This document shows positions 25,632 through 34,692 of a stretch of DNA of 64,000 nucleotides, piece by piece. Each line of letters opens with the position of its first letter. The first letter of the stretch is position 1. The notes under the pieces are model-generated. The model ran no database searches, was not told the origin of the DNA, and saw nothing but the letters and a program-made list of their open reading frames with translations. Location of the stretch: assembly GCA_947631955.1 (NCBI GenBank), contig CANRNJ010000006.1, positions 1 to 64,000 of the forward strand. The letters are read 5' to 3'. The DNA is from an uncultured Lachnospiraceae bacterium. GTDB lineage: Bacteria; Bacillota; Clostridia; Lachnospirales; Lachnospiraceae. Position numbers and translations under genes: made by a program.

Positions 25632-27814
25632 CTTTTCCTTTCTGCGATCTCCGCCATCTTCGCATCGCTCAGTCTGGTGTCCCCGTGTACACGCGAGTAT
25701 GCCAGATAACCGTTCATGCGGTCGATCTTCGTCAGATTGCGGCTGCCGCATACAGGGCATACATCCATCTCCAATTCCTGATGTCCGCAGTCGTCGCAGT
25801 AAGCGAGCGACAGATTGACGCCCTCGTAGAATCCCATATCCATCGCCCGGCGGATCAGCGTTTTGATCGCCTCGATATTATAATCGATCGGATATTTCAC
25901 ATACTGGATCTTGCCGCCGTTTGCCAGTTCCCAGAAACGGTATTCCAGATCCTGCTTTTCGATCGGCGTGATATCCTCGGATACATGACAATGGAAACTG
26001 TTAGATACATACTCCCTGTCGGACACGCCTTCGATAATGCCGTATTTCGCCCGGAACTGCTTTACCTGAAGTCCGCAGAGATTCTCTGCGGGCGTACCGT
26101 AGATCGCATAGAGGTTGCCGTCCTCCTCCTTATACTCCGCGATCTTGTTGTTGATGTGTTCCAATACTTCCAGTGCAAAAGCGCCGTCCTCCACAAGGGA
26201 TTTTCCGTTATAAAGTTCCTGAAGCTCATTGAACGCCGTAATCCCAAAGCTTGCCGTCGCGGTCTTAAGGATCGGTTTGATCTTGTCGTGGAGCTGCAGA
26301 TGGCCGCCGAGGAAACCGCCTTCGCAGTAAGCCAGCGGATTGGTGGATGCCCGCATCTCGCCCAGATACGCATAAGTCCGGATGTGCAGCTGCCGGATCA
26401 GATTCAGATAATAGTCCAGTACCTCATAAAAATCCTTGTTCTCCTGTCTGGACTTCGCCAAGATCATCGGCAGATGCAGCGATACCACGCCGATATTGAA
26501 TCTTCCCACAAATACCGGCACGTCGTCCTCGTCCGCCGGGTGCATACCGCCCCTCTCATACCAAGGGGAAAGGAACGCGCGGCACCCCATCGGGGATATG
26601 ACCTTGCCGTACTGCTTGTACATACTTGCGATATAACCTTTGCCGGTCAGGCTGAGCCAGTCTGGATACATGGTCTTGGCGGAACACTGGACGCCCGCAT
26701 CAAACACATCCTCCAGCTCTTTGCCCGGTCCGTGCAGATTCTCGTCATACAGAAATACGATCTTCGGGAAAAGGACGGGTTTCTTGCACTCCTTCTTTCC
26801 CTGTCCCTTGCGGCGCACATTCAGCATGGTGATCGTCGCCATCTTGGCGAATCTGCCGGTTCCGATCCCTGCCGTCACCGTAATGAAAGGATAATCGCCG
26901 CGGCTGCTCGCCACGGTATTGAATTTGTATTCCCACCCTTGGAATCCCTGCTCAAATTCTCTCTTGACATCCGCCAGCGCTTCGGCCTCCGCCGTCACCT
27001 GATCGATGCCGAGTTTCTTATATTTCTCCACATTCCGCTTGTAGGATTTCTCTGCATAAGGTTCCAGGATCTTGTCTACTTCGGGAACGGTAAAACCGCC
27101 GTACTGCTGACTGGCTGCGCTGAGTACGATATCTCCTATGACATCGAACGCCACATCCAATGATTTTGGCTCGTTATACCAGATATTTCCCATCTCGAAA
27201 CCGCCGCTCAACACCTCTGCGACATTGAACAGACAACAGTTCATCGTGTCGCGCCGTGCGGACATATCGTGAACATACAGATATCCGTCGCGGCAGGCCT
27301 GTATTTCCTCCGTAGTCATAAAAAACTTCTGGTAAAGTTCCTTATTGAACTGGTTGAAGATCAGGCTTCTTTTTGTGGATACAAGGGCGCTGTCCGTATT
27401 AGCGTTCTCCTTGTCCCCCACATACATGATCGACTGGCTCTTCTTGTAGACGTCGTCCATCATACGGACGAAATCCTGCTTGTAATTACGATAATCCCGA
27501 TAACTTTTGGCAACGATGGGTTTCACATCCTCCAGTGCACTCTCCACGATATTGTGCATGATCTGGATCGGGATCTTCTCTTCTCCCATTTCGTTGACCC
27601 TGTCAATGACCGTCTGGCATATACGGCGCTTTTCTTCCTCGGTAAACTTTGTCAAAGCGCGATACGCACTCTTGCCGACAGCATCGATTACCTTCTGGAC
27701 GTTAAAGTCTTCCAGGCTCCCGTCCTTTTTGATGACTTTTACGACCTTGTCCGGTTTGTACTGCAGACCGTAATTTTCATCAGCCTCCGTGTCTGACCCA
27801 AATTTACTGCTCAT
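25625..27814 (-). CDS. nrdD: Anaerobic (class III) ribonucleoside-triphosphate reductase
   Basis: 729 aa. It reduces NTPs to dNTPs without oxygen. An N-terminal ATP-cone regulatory domain (VVKVIKKDGSLEDFNVQKVI) is followed by the large catalytic barrel. The C-terminal zinc ribbon is YCDDCG...VCPVCGS. The glycyl-radical loop is RMNGYLAYSRVHGDTR. The start is ATG 27814 behind GGAGGGGGA; a longer in-frame start at 27868 lacks an SD and lies within the NrdR-box region. Transcribed with nrdG from a consensus promoter carrying NrdR-type boxes. Confidence 0.95.
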   Translation of the reverse strand: MSSKFGSDTEADENYGLQYKPDKVVKVIKKDGSLEDFNVQKVIDAVGKSAYRALTKFTEEEKRRICQTVIDRVNEMGEEKIPIQIMHNIVESALEDVKPIVAKSYRDYRNYKQDFVRMMDDVYKKSQSIMYVGDKENANTDSALVSTKRSLIFNQFNKELYQKFFMTTEEIQACRDGYLYVHDMSARRDTMNCCLFNVAEVLSGGFEMGNIWYNEPKSLDVAFDVIGDIVLSAASQQYGGFTVPEVDKILEPYAEKSYKRNVEKYKKLGIDQVTAEAEALADVKREFEQGFQGWEYKFNTVASSRGDYPFITVTAGIGTGRFAKMATITMLNVRRKGQGKKECKKPVLFPKIVFLYDENLHGPGKELEDVFDAGVQCSAKTMYPDWLSLTGKGYIASMYKQYGKVISPMGCRAFLSPWYERGGMHPADEDDVPVFVGRFNIGVVSLHLPMILAKSRQENKDFYEVLDYYLNLIRQLHIRTYAYLGEMRASTNPLAYCEGGFLGGHLQLHDKIKPILKTATASFGITAFNELQELYNGKSLVEDGAFALEVLEHINNKIAEYKEEDGNLYAIYGTPAENLCGLQVKQFRAKYGIIEGVSDREYVSNSFHCHVSEDITPIEKQDLEYRFWELANGGKIQYVKYPIDYNIEAIKTLIRRAMDMGFYEGVNLSLAYCDDCGHQELEMDVCPVCGSRNLTKIDRMNGYLAYSRVHGDTRLSDAKMAEIAERKSM

Positions 27815-27842
27815 TCTTCCCCCTCCGTGGTATTTTACATAC

Positions 27843-27888
27843 ATACAAAATATTGTGCCGGTTGACATAAAATCACTATATTTTGTGG
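27843..27888 (-). promoter_or_regulatory. Two NrdR-box-like operators upstream of nrdD
   Basis: Two 16-mers resembling the NrdR consensus (ACACWATATATWGTGT) lie at 27843-27858 and 27873-27888, each matching 13 of 16 positions by eye. Their centres are 30 bp apart, close to three helical turns, the usual NrdR arrangement. They lie at and just downstream of the predicted transcription start. Confidence 0.7.
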
Positions 27889-27897
27889 TTTAATCTT

Positions 27898-27926
27898 AGT
27901 ATATGATAATATATATAGTATGTCAA
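27898..27926 (-). promoter_or_regulatory. Consensus promoter of nrdD-nrdG
   Basis: Minus-strand TTGACA (27926-27921) and TATACT (27903-27898) with a 17-bp spacer, about 84 bp upstream of the nrdD ATG. Confidence 0.85.
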
Positions 27927-27951
27927 TCACCCATCTTCATGAAAAATATAC

Positions 27952-27984
27952 AAAAAGGGATATGCCTTTTTAGTGACATATCCC
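27952..27984 (-). terminator. Rho-independent terminator after the aminotransferase gene
   Basis: Minus strand GGGATATG (27984-27977), 12-nt loop, CATATCCC (27964-27957), then TTTTT (27956-27952). It lies 42 bp past the aminotransferase stop and just upstream of the nrdD promoter. Confidence 0.75.
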
Positions 27985-28026
27985 ATAATCATCAAACTCC
28001 GTTTCATGACAGCCGAAAAAAATTTC

Positions 28027-29199
28027 TCAGCTTCTTATGATCCCCGCCTGTTCGATCACCCCGACCGCTTCCCTGATCCTATCGACCGGCATGGTCAACG
28101 CAAAACGGACATATCCTTTTCCGAGAGAACCGAAACTGCTTCCCGGCGTACACAGCACGCCCGTCTTCTCGACCAGCTCCATGACAAAGGAAACGTCGTC
28201 CGTATATCCTTTGGGGATCTTCGCCCATGCAAACATGGTCCCTTCGCTGTCCTCCACGGGCCACCCGATCTGCCGCAGTCCGCCGCAGAGCGCGTCGCGC
28301 CTTTTCTGGTATTCCGCGCACTGGTCTTTTACCATCTGATCCGGTCCGGTGAGCGCCGCCACCGCACCATACTGTACCGGAAGGAACGTCCCGTAATCGA
28401 TCTGGGAGCGGAATTTTTTGAAATTCGCCACGATCTCCCGATTGCCGGCCAGAAAACTTACCCTTGCGCCCGTATAGTTGAACGACTTGGACAGCGAATA
28501 AAATTCCACAGCGGTCTTTTTGGCGTCAGGTATCCGCAGGATAGACTTTCCGACCCTGCCGTCGTAGATGATGTCCGAATAAGCGTTGTCGTGTATGATC
28601 ACGATATCGTGCTCGATCGCCCACGGGACCAACCGTTCATAGAAATCATCCGGCGCCGCTTTACAGACAGGGTTCAAAGGATACGACACGATCATGCATC
28701 TGGCCCTCTTAAGCAGCGATTCGTCCATATGCTCCAGATCAGGCAGATAATGGTTTTCCTCCGTCAGATCATACGTTACCGCTTCGGCCCCCGCCAAGGA
28801 CGGCCCGATCCCGAAGATCGGATAACCCGGATTCGGCACGAGCACCACATCGCCCGGATCGCACAGCGTCATGCAGATATGCGCGATCCCTTCCTGCGAC
28901 CCATAGACAGACATGATCTCGTCTTTTTCGAGGATCACGCCGTAACGGTTTTGGTAGCGCGTCTGCACGGCTTCGATCAGTTCCGGTATATCGATCAGCG
29001 CATACTTATAATTTTCCGGCTTTGACGCCGCCTCGATGACCGCGTCCATAATATGTCCGGCCGGTTTAAAATCCGGCGTGCCGACGGAAAGGTTATAGAT
29101 CTTCCTGCCGTTTTTCTCCGCCTCGTCTTTTTTCTCGTTCAACACCTGAAAAATACCGGCTTCATAATCTTTCATGCGCTCTGCAAATCGTATGCTCAT
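28027..29199 (-). CDS. PLP-dependent class I/II aminotransferase
   Basis: 390 aa, fold type I. PLP lysine in SLSKSFNYTGARVSFLAGN, D/Y cofactor contacts around IIHDNAYSDIIYDG, and the C-terminal substrate arginine in KGYVRFALTMP. The overall layout (SVGTPDFKPAGHI near the start, VPNPGYPIF) resembles LL-diaminopimelate and related aminotransferases, but the substrate cannot be fixed from sequence alone. SD GGAGG before ATG 29199. Just upstream are three 45-bp repeats derived from the end of the WYL regulator gene. Confidence 0.85.
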   Translation of the reverse strand: MSIRFAERMKDYEAGIFQVLNEKKDEAEKNGRKIYNLSVGTPDFKPAGHIMDAVIEAASKPENYKYALIDIPELIEAVQTRYQNRYGVILEKDEIMSVYGSQEGIAHICMTLCDPGDVVLVPNPGYPIFGIGPSLAGAEAVTYDLTEENHYLPDLEHMDESLLKRARCMIVSYPLNPVCKAAPDDFYERLVPWAIEHDIVIIHDNAYSDIIYDGRVGKSILRIPDAKKTAVEFYSLSKSFNYTGARVSFLAGNREIVANFKKFRSQIDYGTFLPVQYGAVAALTGPDQMVKDQCAEYQKRRDALCGGLRQIGWPVEDSEGTMFAWAKIPKGYTDDVSFVMELVEKTGVLCTPGSSFGSLGKGYVRFALTMPVDRIREAVGVIEQAGIIRS

Positions 29200-29219
29200 C
29201 CTTATCCTCCATCCGCCCT

Positions 29220-29354
29220 GCTCCGGCAGCTTTTCTGCCGCAGGACTTTATTGCTTCCGATACCGCTCCGGCAGCTTTCCCGCCGCTGGGCTTTACTGTT
29301 TCCGATACCGCTCTGGCAGCCTCCCCGCCGCTGAGCTTTACTGTTTCCGATACT
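29220..29354. repeat. Three 45-bp tandem repeats at the 3' end of the WYL regulator gene
   Basis: Units start at 29220, 29265 and 29310. Each contains (minus strand) the codons for Y-R-K/S-Q plus the TAA stop of the WYL gene and then a GC-rich spacer with a small hairpin (CGGCAG/CTGCCG in the first unit). The third unit straddles the real stop at 29338-29340. Length is a multiple of three, so all three stops are in frame. Confidence 0.8.
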
Positions 29355-30336
29355 GCCCCGCCGCCCTGTCAAGGCAGCGGCAGTATTCATCCACGACGCT
29401 TTCCGGCGCCGTGATCATGGCGCCTTCGCCCAGTCCCGTCAGCCATCCGTAAAACTGTCCGCTTACCGCCACCTGCACCCGGATCTGAAAATGATCCGCA
29501 TCTTTCCGGCGGACAGAAACATCTTGACCAAAACGGTCAATTACAACGCCGATAAAATGATTCTCAAACTCCAGCGTAACGATCTCTTCCCTGCCGCCGA
29601 ACATCCCAAAAGTCTTGTTTGCGTATGCCGCGATATCAAACCTGTCAAACAGTTCCGCGCCCTGCCGTTTCGTGCCTTCGAGCACCTGAACATGCCCCAT
29701 CTTGTCCACACGGAAATGTTTGATCGTATTGCTGTTATCGTCGTGGGCGATCAGATAATAATTCTCGTCCTTGCAGGTCAGCGCCCACGGGCTGACACGG
29801 TACGTCTGTCCGTCTTTGCGCGGAACCAGCTTCTTATCAAGATTCCACTCCAGATATTGAAAAGCAATCTGCTCGTTATTCTGGATCGCTCTGTGGATAT
29901 CGTCTACGGTATAATAGATGCTCTCGTTGGCGGTCTTGATCCGGTTGGCTACATACACCTGCCTCTGCAGCTGTTTTGCCTCCGCTTTGGAAGCGAGCTT
30001 CTCGATCTTGGCAATCAGTTCCCGCGACTTCTTAAGGGTCAGAAACCGGGAAGCCTGAACCGTTTCCACGAGAAGTTTCAGTTCGGCCAGTTCAAACTCT
30101 CTGGCCGCCAGATAATATCCCCCGCCCGTCTTGGACTTAACGAGTTCAATGTCATATCCGAAATCGATCAGCTGCGCAATATCGTCATAGATGCTCTTCC
30201 GCTCCGCTTTGATGCCATAAGCGTCAAGAGCGTCGATCAATGCCTGCGCGCTCATACAGTGATCGTCGTCGGACTGCTCCGTAAGGATTTTCAACAGATA
30301 TAATAATTTCAGTTTTTGATTGGAAGACTTGGCCAT
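29338..30336 (-). CDS. WYL-domain transcriptional regulator
   Basis: 332 aa. An N-terminal winged-helix domain (LLYLLKILTEQSDDDHCMSA then RKSIYDDIAQLIDFGYDIEL) is followed by a WYL domain (about 140-220, with PWALTCKDENYYLIAHDD) and a C-terminal WCX extension. WYL domains sense ligands or nucleic acid. SD GAGGAA before ATG 30336. The gene end is tandemly repeated into the spacer before the aminotransferase, which may be co-transcribed. Confidence 0.88.
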   Translation of the reverse strand: MAKSSNQKLKLLYLLKILTEQSDDDHCMSAQALIDALDAYGIKAERKSIYDDIAQLIDFGYDIELVKSKTGGGYYLAAREFELAELKLLVETVQASRFLTLKKSRELIAKIEKLASKAEAKQLQRQVYVANRIKTANESIYYTVDDIHRAIQNNEQIAFQYLEWNLDKKLVPRKDGQTYRVSPWALTCKDENYYLIAHDDNSNTIKHFRVDKMGHVQVLEGTKRQGAELFDRFDIAAYANKTFGMFGGREEIVTLEFENHFIGVVIDRFGQDVSVRRKDADHFQIRVQVAVSGQFYGWLTGLGEGAMITAPESVVDEYCRCLDRAAGQYRKQ

Positions 30337-30365
30337 TTTGTCCGTTCCTCTGTCATTTCCGATTC

Positions 30366-30394
30366 AAAAAAGGTGTTCGGTATGCGAACACCTT
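30366..30394 (-). terminator. Rho-independent terminator of the nucleoside-salvage operon
   Basis: Minus strand AAGGTGTTCG (30394-30385), 5-nt loop, CGAACACCTT (30379-30370), followed by further T residues. Located 14 bp past the stop of the small membrane protein gene. Confidence 0.9.
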
Positions 30395-30407
30395 ATCTTA
30401 CACAATG

Positions 30408-30599
30408 CTATGCTTCTTTCGCCGCACCGCTCTCCGCAGCATCCGCCTTCATCTCCGTGCTCTCGGCGGCCGCCTTGGCATCTTTGCTCTTTCTCCATTT
30501 GACGCCGATCACACACGCCACGATCACCAACGCGATTATCAGTACAAATATCATCAAATAAGATAGGAAAGAATTCACAAATAAAATCAGATTCGTCAT
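30408..30599 (-). CDS. Small single-pass membrane protein, 63 aa
   Basis: Start ATG 30599 behind AAGGACGG. One membrane helix (LMIFVLIIALVIVACVIG), then a basic boundary KWRKSK and an Ala/Glu/Lys-rich soluble tail (ADAAESGAAKEA). Last gene of the operon that begins near mscL. Resembles FeoB-associated or other mini membrane proteins only in general form; function unknown. Confidence 0.7.
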   Translation of the reverse strand: MTNLILFVNSFLSYLMIFVLIIALVIVACVIGVKWRKSKDAKAAAESTEMKADAAESGAAKEA

Positions 30600-30663
30600 A
30601 TGTCCGTCCTTCTTTCTCGTGGTCTTTATGACACCGCCACAGATATAGATATGATACCACCAA

Positions 30664-31134
30664 TCAGAAGGTATCGTCAAGTAAGTCCGTGCCGTCCGCT
30701 GCGGCCGTCGCCATTTTGTCGCAGCGCTCGTTTTCCGGATGCCCGTCATGCCCTTTCACCCACCGGAACACGACGCGGTGGGGCTGTTTGGCTTTGAGCA
30801 GCCTTTCCCACAGGTCCACATTCTTGACCGGTTTGTTCCCCGCTGTCTTCCAACCTTTCATCATCCAATTCTCGATCCAGTGCTCGTTAAAAGCATCCGT
30901 CACATATTTGGAATCCGAGATCAGCGTGACCTCGCAGGGTTTTGTCAGGGCTTCCAGTCCCACGATAACGGCCATCAGCTCCATCCGGTTGTTTGTCGTC
31001 TTCTTATAGCCCGCAGAATATTCCCGTTCATGCAGAGCGCCCCTGCTGTCTATATACTGCAGGATCGTCCCGTATCCGCCCGGCCCCTCCGGGTTTCCTC
31101 TGGCGGCGCCATCCGTATAGATCGTCACTTTCAT
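30664..31134 (-). CDS. rnhA: Ribonuclease HI
   Basis: 156 aa. Cleaves RNA in RNA-DNA hybrids. Catalytic residues: D in [18 protein letters not shown] in [10 protein letters not shown] in SDSKYV, and the distal D in [15 protein letters not shown]. The handle region [16 protein letters not shown] is of the bacterial type. Start ATG 31134 with AAAGGTG upstream is preferred over 31155. Sits 51 bp after the MutS-like gene. Confidence 0.95.
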   Translation of the reverse strand: MKVTIYTDGAARGNPEGPGGYGTILQYIDSRGALHEREYSAGYKKTTNNRMELMAVIVGLEALTKPCEVTLISDSKYVTDAFNEHWIENWMMKGWKTAGNKPVKNVDLWERLLKAKQPHRVVFRWVKGHDGHPENERCDKMATAAADGTDLLDDTF

Positions 31135-31185
31135 GCTAACACCTTTCCGTTTCATCCGCGTGATCCGCCACAGGCAGACCCCGCA

Positions 31186-32892
31186 TCACCGTTTTGTATC
31201 CTGCCAGTTTCCGCTTTCCATAAACTTCTTTGCCAACGCTTCCGCTTCCCTGACGATCCGCTCGTCGTATCCGAGCATCTTAAGGAGCGCGATGGCGTTC
31301 CGCGTACAGGCCGGCCCTGCCGACAGCTTGTATGGGAAAAAGATATCGTCCTCCTCGATGCGCTCCTCAAAATGATAATTGTCAAATTCGTTTTCCAAAA
31401 GTCCGGTCAGTTCCAGATCATGCGTCGCTGCAAAGCAAAAAACTCCCTGCGAAGAAAGCGTCTTCAAGATCTGTGTGGAGGCGGCTATCCGCTCCACCGT
31501 ATTGGTCCCCCGCAGCACCTCGTCCACGAAACAAAGTACGCAGCATCCGTCGATACGCGCCTGCTCTGCCTGTTCCAATATCCTCTTGATCGAGCGGATC
31601 TCCACCATATAGTAGCTCTGCCCGCTCAGCAGATCGTCCCTTAAAGACATGGACGAATAAATGCGCAGCGCCGGGGCCTCATAGCGCTCTGCGGGGCAGG
31701 TGTGTATCGTCTGCGCCAGCACCGCGCAGATCGCCGCCGCGCGGAGAAAAGTAGACTTGCCGGAGGCGTTGGAACCGGTGATCAGGATCCCTTTTTCTGC
31801 CGTGACGGAATTTTCCACCGGATCCTCCAACAGAGGATGATACAGCCCTTCTATCGTGATCCGCCTGTCCGCGTCCTTTTCAAACCGGATCGCCGGGATA
31901 CAGTAACCGTTCTTCAGGGACTGCCGATAAGACGCCGTCACGATCGCCGTTTCGATCTGTCCAAGCAGCGTGACCATTTCATCGATATCCGATATATGCC
32001 CGCGTACCGCGCTGAGCGCTCTGTTGAACTGGATCAGATCCAGATAAAAGACCATCCGCAGATAATCCATCAGGACGCCAAGAGGATTGCCGTTTCCTTT
32101 TTCCGTAAAAACGACAAGCCATGTGTTCCGGATAAAACCGTGCATACTGCGCCAACAGGCCATGAGCCGCTCCTGCTTGTCCCTGATGCCCGGTATCTTT
32201 GTTGTCCCCATCTTCTTCGCGCCGTCCAACAGCCTGCATATATACCGGAAACTGGTGATAAAAGGCTCGACCGCCTTATATTCTTTGTAATACCCGACGA
32301 TATTGTGGCACAGCATAATAAGCATAGCCGCCATGCCGAACGGCACGGACAAGAACATGACTCCAAAGCTCGCCAGAAGCAGCAGATCCCCTGCAAGATA
32401 TCTTACGCTGCTGCGCTCGCCCAGCGTTTCAAGACCGTCGAGGTATTCATAGATCGAATATTTCCCCATCCTGCCCAGATCATGCAGTACGCTCTGTACC
32501 ATGTGCCGCTCTTCTTCATGTTCGGCGAAATAGGCGGCCAGCGACTCCTCTTCGGCCGTTTCCTCCGGATCATAGACCGGCGTGCGCAGCCTGTAATACA
32601 GATATTCATCCCCGGCCGCGCTGCAGGATACGTTGATCCTGCGATAGACGCTGTCCATGTCCAGATCGTTCCATGTGATGTCGTCTATCTGGTGTTCGGA
32701 GGGATGTTTGAGCCAATACATGGAAATATGTTCCATCTCGCCCGCTTTATAGCTTCTCTCGGAAGCCGCGCCGTAGCTTTGGAACAATGTTTCCATATAA
32801 CGTCTGCGGTACTTTCTGCTGTTCAGATACTCTGTTCCCATGATCAGTACGGCGACCGCCATGACCGCACCTGCAAAAACTATATATTCCAT
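31186..32892 (-). CDS. Membrane-anchored MutS-family ATPase
   Basis: 568 aa. The C-terminal half is a MutS ATPase: Walker A GSNASGKSTFLRAAA, MSLRDDLLSGQSYYMVEIRS, Walker B LCFVDEVLRGTNTVER and the ATHDLELT switch. The N-terminus starts with a membrane helix (residues 3-20) and a second hydrophobic pair lies near 170-215. The mismatch-recognition domain of MutS is absent. Membrane-attached MutS relatives are known in Firmicutes but their role is not established; mismatch repair is unlikely. The gene starts 2 bp after the amidohydrolase stop, so translation is coupled. Confidence 0.85.
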   Translation of the reverse strand: MEYIVFAGAVMAVAVLIMGTEYLNSRKYRRRYMETLFQSYGAASERSYKAGEMEHISMYWLKHPSEHQIDDITWNDLDMDSVYRRINVSCSAAGDEYLYYRLRTPVYDPEETAEEESLAAYFAEHEEERHMVQSVLHDLGRMGKYSIYEYLDGLETLGERSSVRYLAGDLLLLASFGVMFLSVPFGMAAMLIMLCHNIVGYYKEYKAVEPFITSFRYICRLLDGAKKMGTTKIPGIRDKQERLMACWRSMHGFIRNTWLVVFTEKGNGNPLGVLMDYLRMVFYLDLIQFNRALSAVRGHISDIDEMVTLLGQIETAIVTASYRQSLKNGYCIPAIRFEKDADRRITIEGLYHPLLEDPVENSVTAEKGILITGSNASGKSTFLRAAAICAVLAQTIHTCPAERYEAPALRIYSSMSLRDDLLSGQSYYMVEIRSIKRILEQAEQARIDGCCVLCFVDEVLRGTNTVERIAASTQILKTLSSQGVFCFAATHDLELTGLLENEFDNYHFEERIEEDDIFFPYKLSAGPACTRNAIALLKMLGYDERIVREAEALAKKFMESGNWQDTKR

Positions 32893-32894
32893 AC

Positions 32895-34199
32895 CTATCT
32901 AAGACTTGTTATGATCTCGTTTGCCTTTCCGTAGATCGCATCCACATCGTACGCTTCCGCAAACCTGCCGTTTTCATACAGGATCTTTCCTTGGATCATC
33001 GTCATTTTGACGTTCTGCTTGCTGCCGCTGTACACCAGATTTTTGGGAATGTTATTCAAAGGCTGCATATTGGGCTGCCTTAGATCGATCATGATGATAT
33101 CGGCAAGCTTTCCGGCTTCCAAAACATCGGTATCCGGCAGGTTCATCGCCTTTGAGCCGTTGACCGTCGCCATCTTGAGCACTTCCCATGCGTCCACAGC
33201 GGAGGCGTCCATCTCGCGCAGTTTCGCTAACCCCGTCACCAGAAACATTTCCCGGAACATGTCCAGACAGTTGTTGCTGGCCGGGCCGTCCGTTCCGATC
33301 GCCACATTGATGCCGCGTTTCAGATATTCGGATATCGGCGCTATGCCGCTGGCAAGCTTGGTGTTGGAACCCGGATTGGTGACGGCGCTGAGCCCTCTCT
33401 TTTGAAAGATCTCCATATCTTCATCATCCATCCATACACAGTGGTATCCGCCGCCGCCATAATCAAAGATCCCCAAAGAATCGAACAGTTTGGCCGGGGA
33501 CATCCCGTAGCGTTCCCTGCACCCTTCCACTTCCGACCGGGTTTCCGCCAGATGCGTGTACACCGGCGCCTTGTACTTATGCGCCAATGCGGCCACGCTC
33601 TCCAGAAGCGCTCTCGAACAGGTATACTCCGCATGAAAGCCGATAAAATAACTTAAAAGCGGATCGTCGTGATTGTATTGCAGATAGCACCGCTCCGTTC
33701 TCTCCAGCGACTGTGCGAAATCATCCTGTCCGCTCATGCCGCTCACCTGAACGCAGCGCATCCCCATCTCCACGCACGCCTTCGCGACCGTATCCGGCGT
33801 CAGATACATGTCGAAGACCGCCGTGATCCCGCTGGTCAGATATTCAAGGATCGCAAGCTTGGTCAGATGATAGATCATCTCCCCGTCCATCTTTGCCTCT
33901 ATCGGGAAGACCTGCTTTGTAAGCCAGTCCTGAAGCGGCAGATCATCCGCGTAAGACCGCAGCAGAGTCATTCCGGAATGGGTGTGGGCATCCTTGAATC
34001 CGGGCATCAGCAGATTCCCCTCACAGTCTATCTCCCTGTCCCACAGGATGCTTCCCAGTTTTAACCGTTGATAAACATCGTCCGTATCCTTTCCGTCGCC
34101 CACATACAGGATCCTTTCATTCTGGACCCAGACTTCGCCCGTCAGGATCTCGGACGATTTCATCGTCAGTATTCTTGCATTATACAGTCTGATATTCAT
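32895..34199 (-). CDS. mtaD: Amidohydrolase, probable MTA/S-adenosylhomocysteine or related nucleoside deaminase
   Basis: 434 aa, amidohydrolase superfamily with metal ligands in KDAHTHSGMTLLRSYADD, FHAEYT, YTHLAET and GTDGPASNN. The motif set fits the MtaD/SsnA-type deaminases that act on the purine ring of methylthioadenosine, S-adenosylhomocysteine or adenosine. The neighbours cdd and purine nucleoside phosphorylase support a nucleoside-salvage role. SD AGAAGGAAAGG; 4 bp after cdd. Exact substrate not decidable here. Confidence 0.82.
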   Translation of the reverse strand: MNIRLYNARILTMKSSEILTGEVWVQNERILYVGDGKDTDDVYQRLKLGSILWDREIDCEGNLLMPGFKDAHTHSGMTLLRSYADDLPLQDWLTKQVFPIEAKMDGEMIYHLTKLAILEYLTSGITAVFDMYLTPDTVAKACVEMGMRCVQVSGMSGQDDFAQSLERTERCYLQYNHDDPLLSYFIGFHAEYTCSRALLESVAALAHKYKAPVYTHLAETRSEVEGCRERYGMSPAKLFDSLGIFDYGGGGYHCVWMDDEDMEIFQKRGLSAVTNPGSNTKLASGIAPISEYLKRGINVAIGTDGPASNNCLDMFREMFLVTGLAKLREMDASAVDAWEVLKMATVNGSKAMNLPDTDVLEAGKLADIIMIDLRQPNMQPLNNIPKNLVYSGSKQNVKMTMIQGKILYENGRFAEAYDVDAIYGKANEIITSLR

Positions 34200-34203
34200 G
34201 ATC

Positions 34204-34653
34204 TCATACCTTTCCTTCTAAGTTGTCCGGTCCGAATCCTTCCGGCATCAGGTCCCGCAGCGTCATGATCCGGTAATCGTCCACTGATTTTGCCGTGATC
34301 ACCCGGAATCGGTCCGGGTCGCAGAATTCCAGCATCACCTGCCTGCACACACCGCAGGGAAACGCATACTGCGTCAGGACGTTTCCTTCCGGACTTCCCA
34401 CGACCGCGATCGCCCAAAAAGCCGTCACTCCTTCGCTCACCGCCTTGAAAAAAGCCGTGCGCTCCGCGCAGTTGGTGGGCGTATAGGCCGCGTTCTCAAT
34501 ATTGCAGCCGGTGACGATCCGGCCGTCGGCACACAACAGGGCCGCTCCGACCTGATAATGCGAATAGGGCGAATAAGACTTTTTCCTCGCCTCCATGGCG
34601 CTTCCGATCAAAGCGCGTATCCTGTCCGCTGTCAGTTCTCCCGCTCCGTCCAT
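34204..34653 (-). CDS. cdd: Cytidine deaminase
   Basis: 149 aa. Converts cytidine and deoxycytidine to (deoxy)uridine. Zinc and catalytic residues: C-A-E in NCAERTAFF and PCGVCRQVML; substrate loop SPYSHYQVGAALL. The ATG at 34653 is best placed behind AAAGGAG (8 nt); upstream in-frame starts are too close to or before the SD. Between the phosphorylase and the amidohydrolase genes in the salvage operon. Confidence 0.93.
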   Translation of the reverse strand: MDGAGELTADRIRALIGSAMEARKKSYSPYSHYQVGAALLCADGRIVTGCNIENAAYTPTNCAERTAFFKAVSEGVTAFWAIAVVGSPEGNVLTQYAFPCGVCRQVMLEFCDPDRFRVITAKSVDDYRIMTLRDLMPEGFGPDNLEGKV

Positions 34654-34692
34654 CTGCATCTCTCCTTTCACGCTGCCCGTGCATAAATGATG

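Noticed and set aside
25523..27163. 546-codon open frame on the plus strand
   Set aside because: Lies entirely antisense to nrdD, has no SD or family features, and is rich in His/Arg as expected for a shadow frame of a GC-biased gene.
27815..27868. Longer nrdD start (18 extra codons)
   Set aside because: No SD, and it overlaps the predicted NrdR boxes; the ATG at 27814 has GGAGGGGGA before it.
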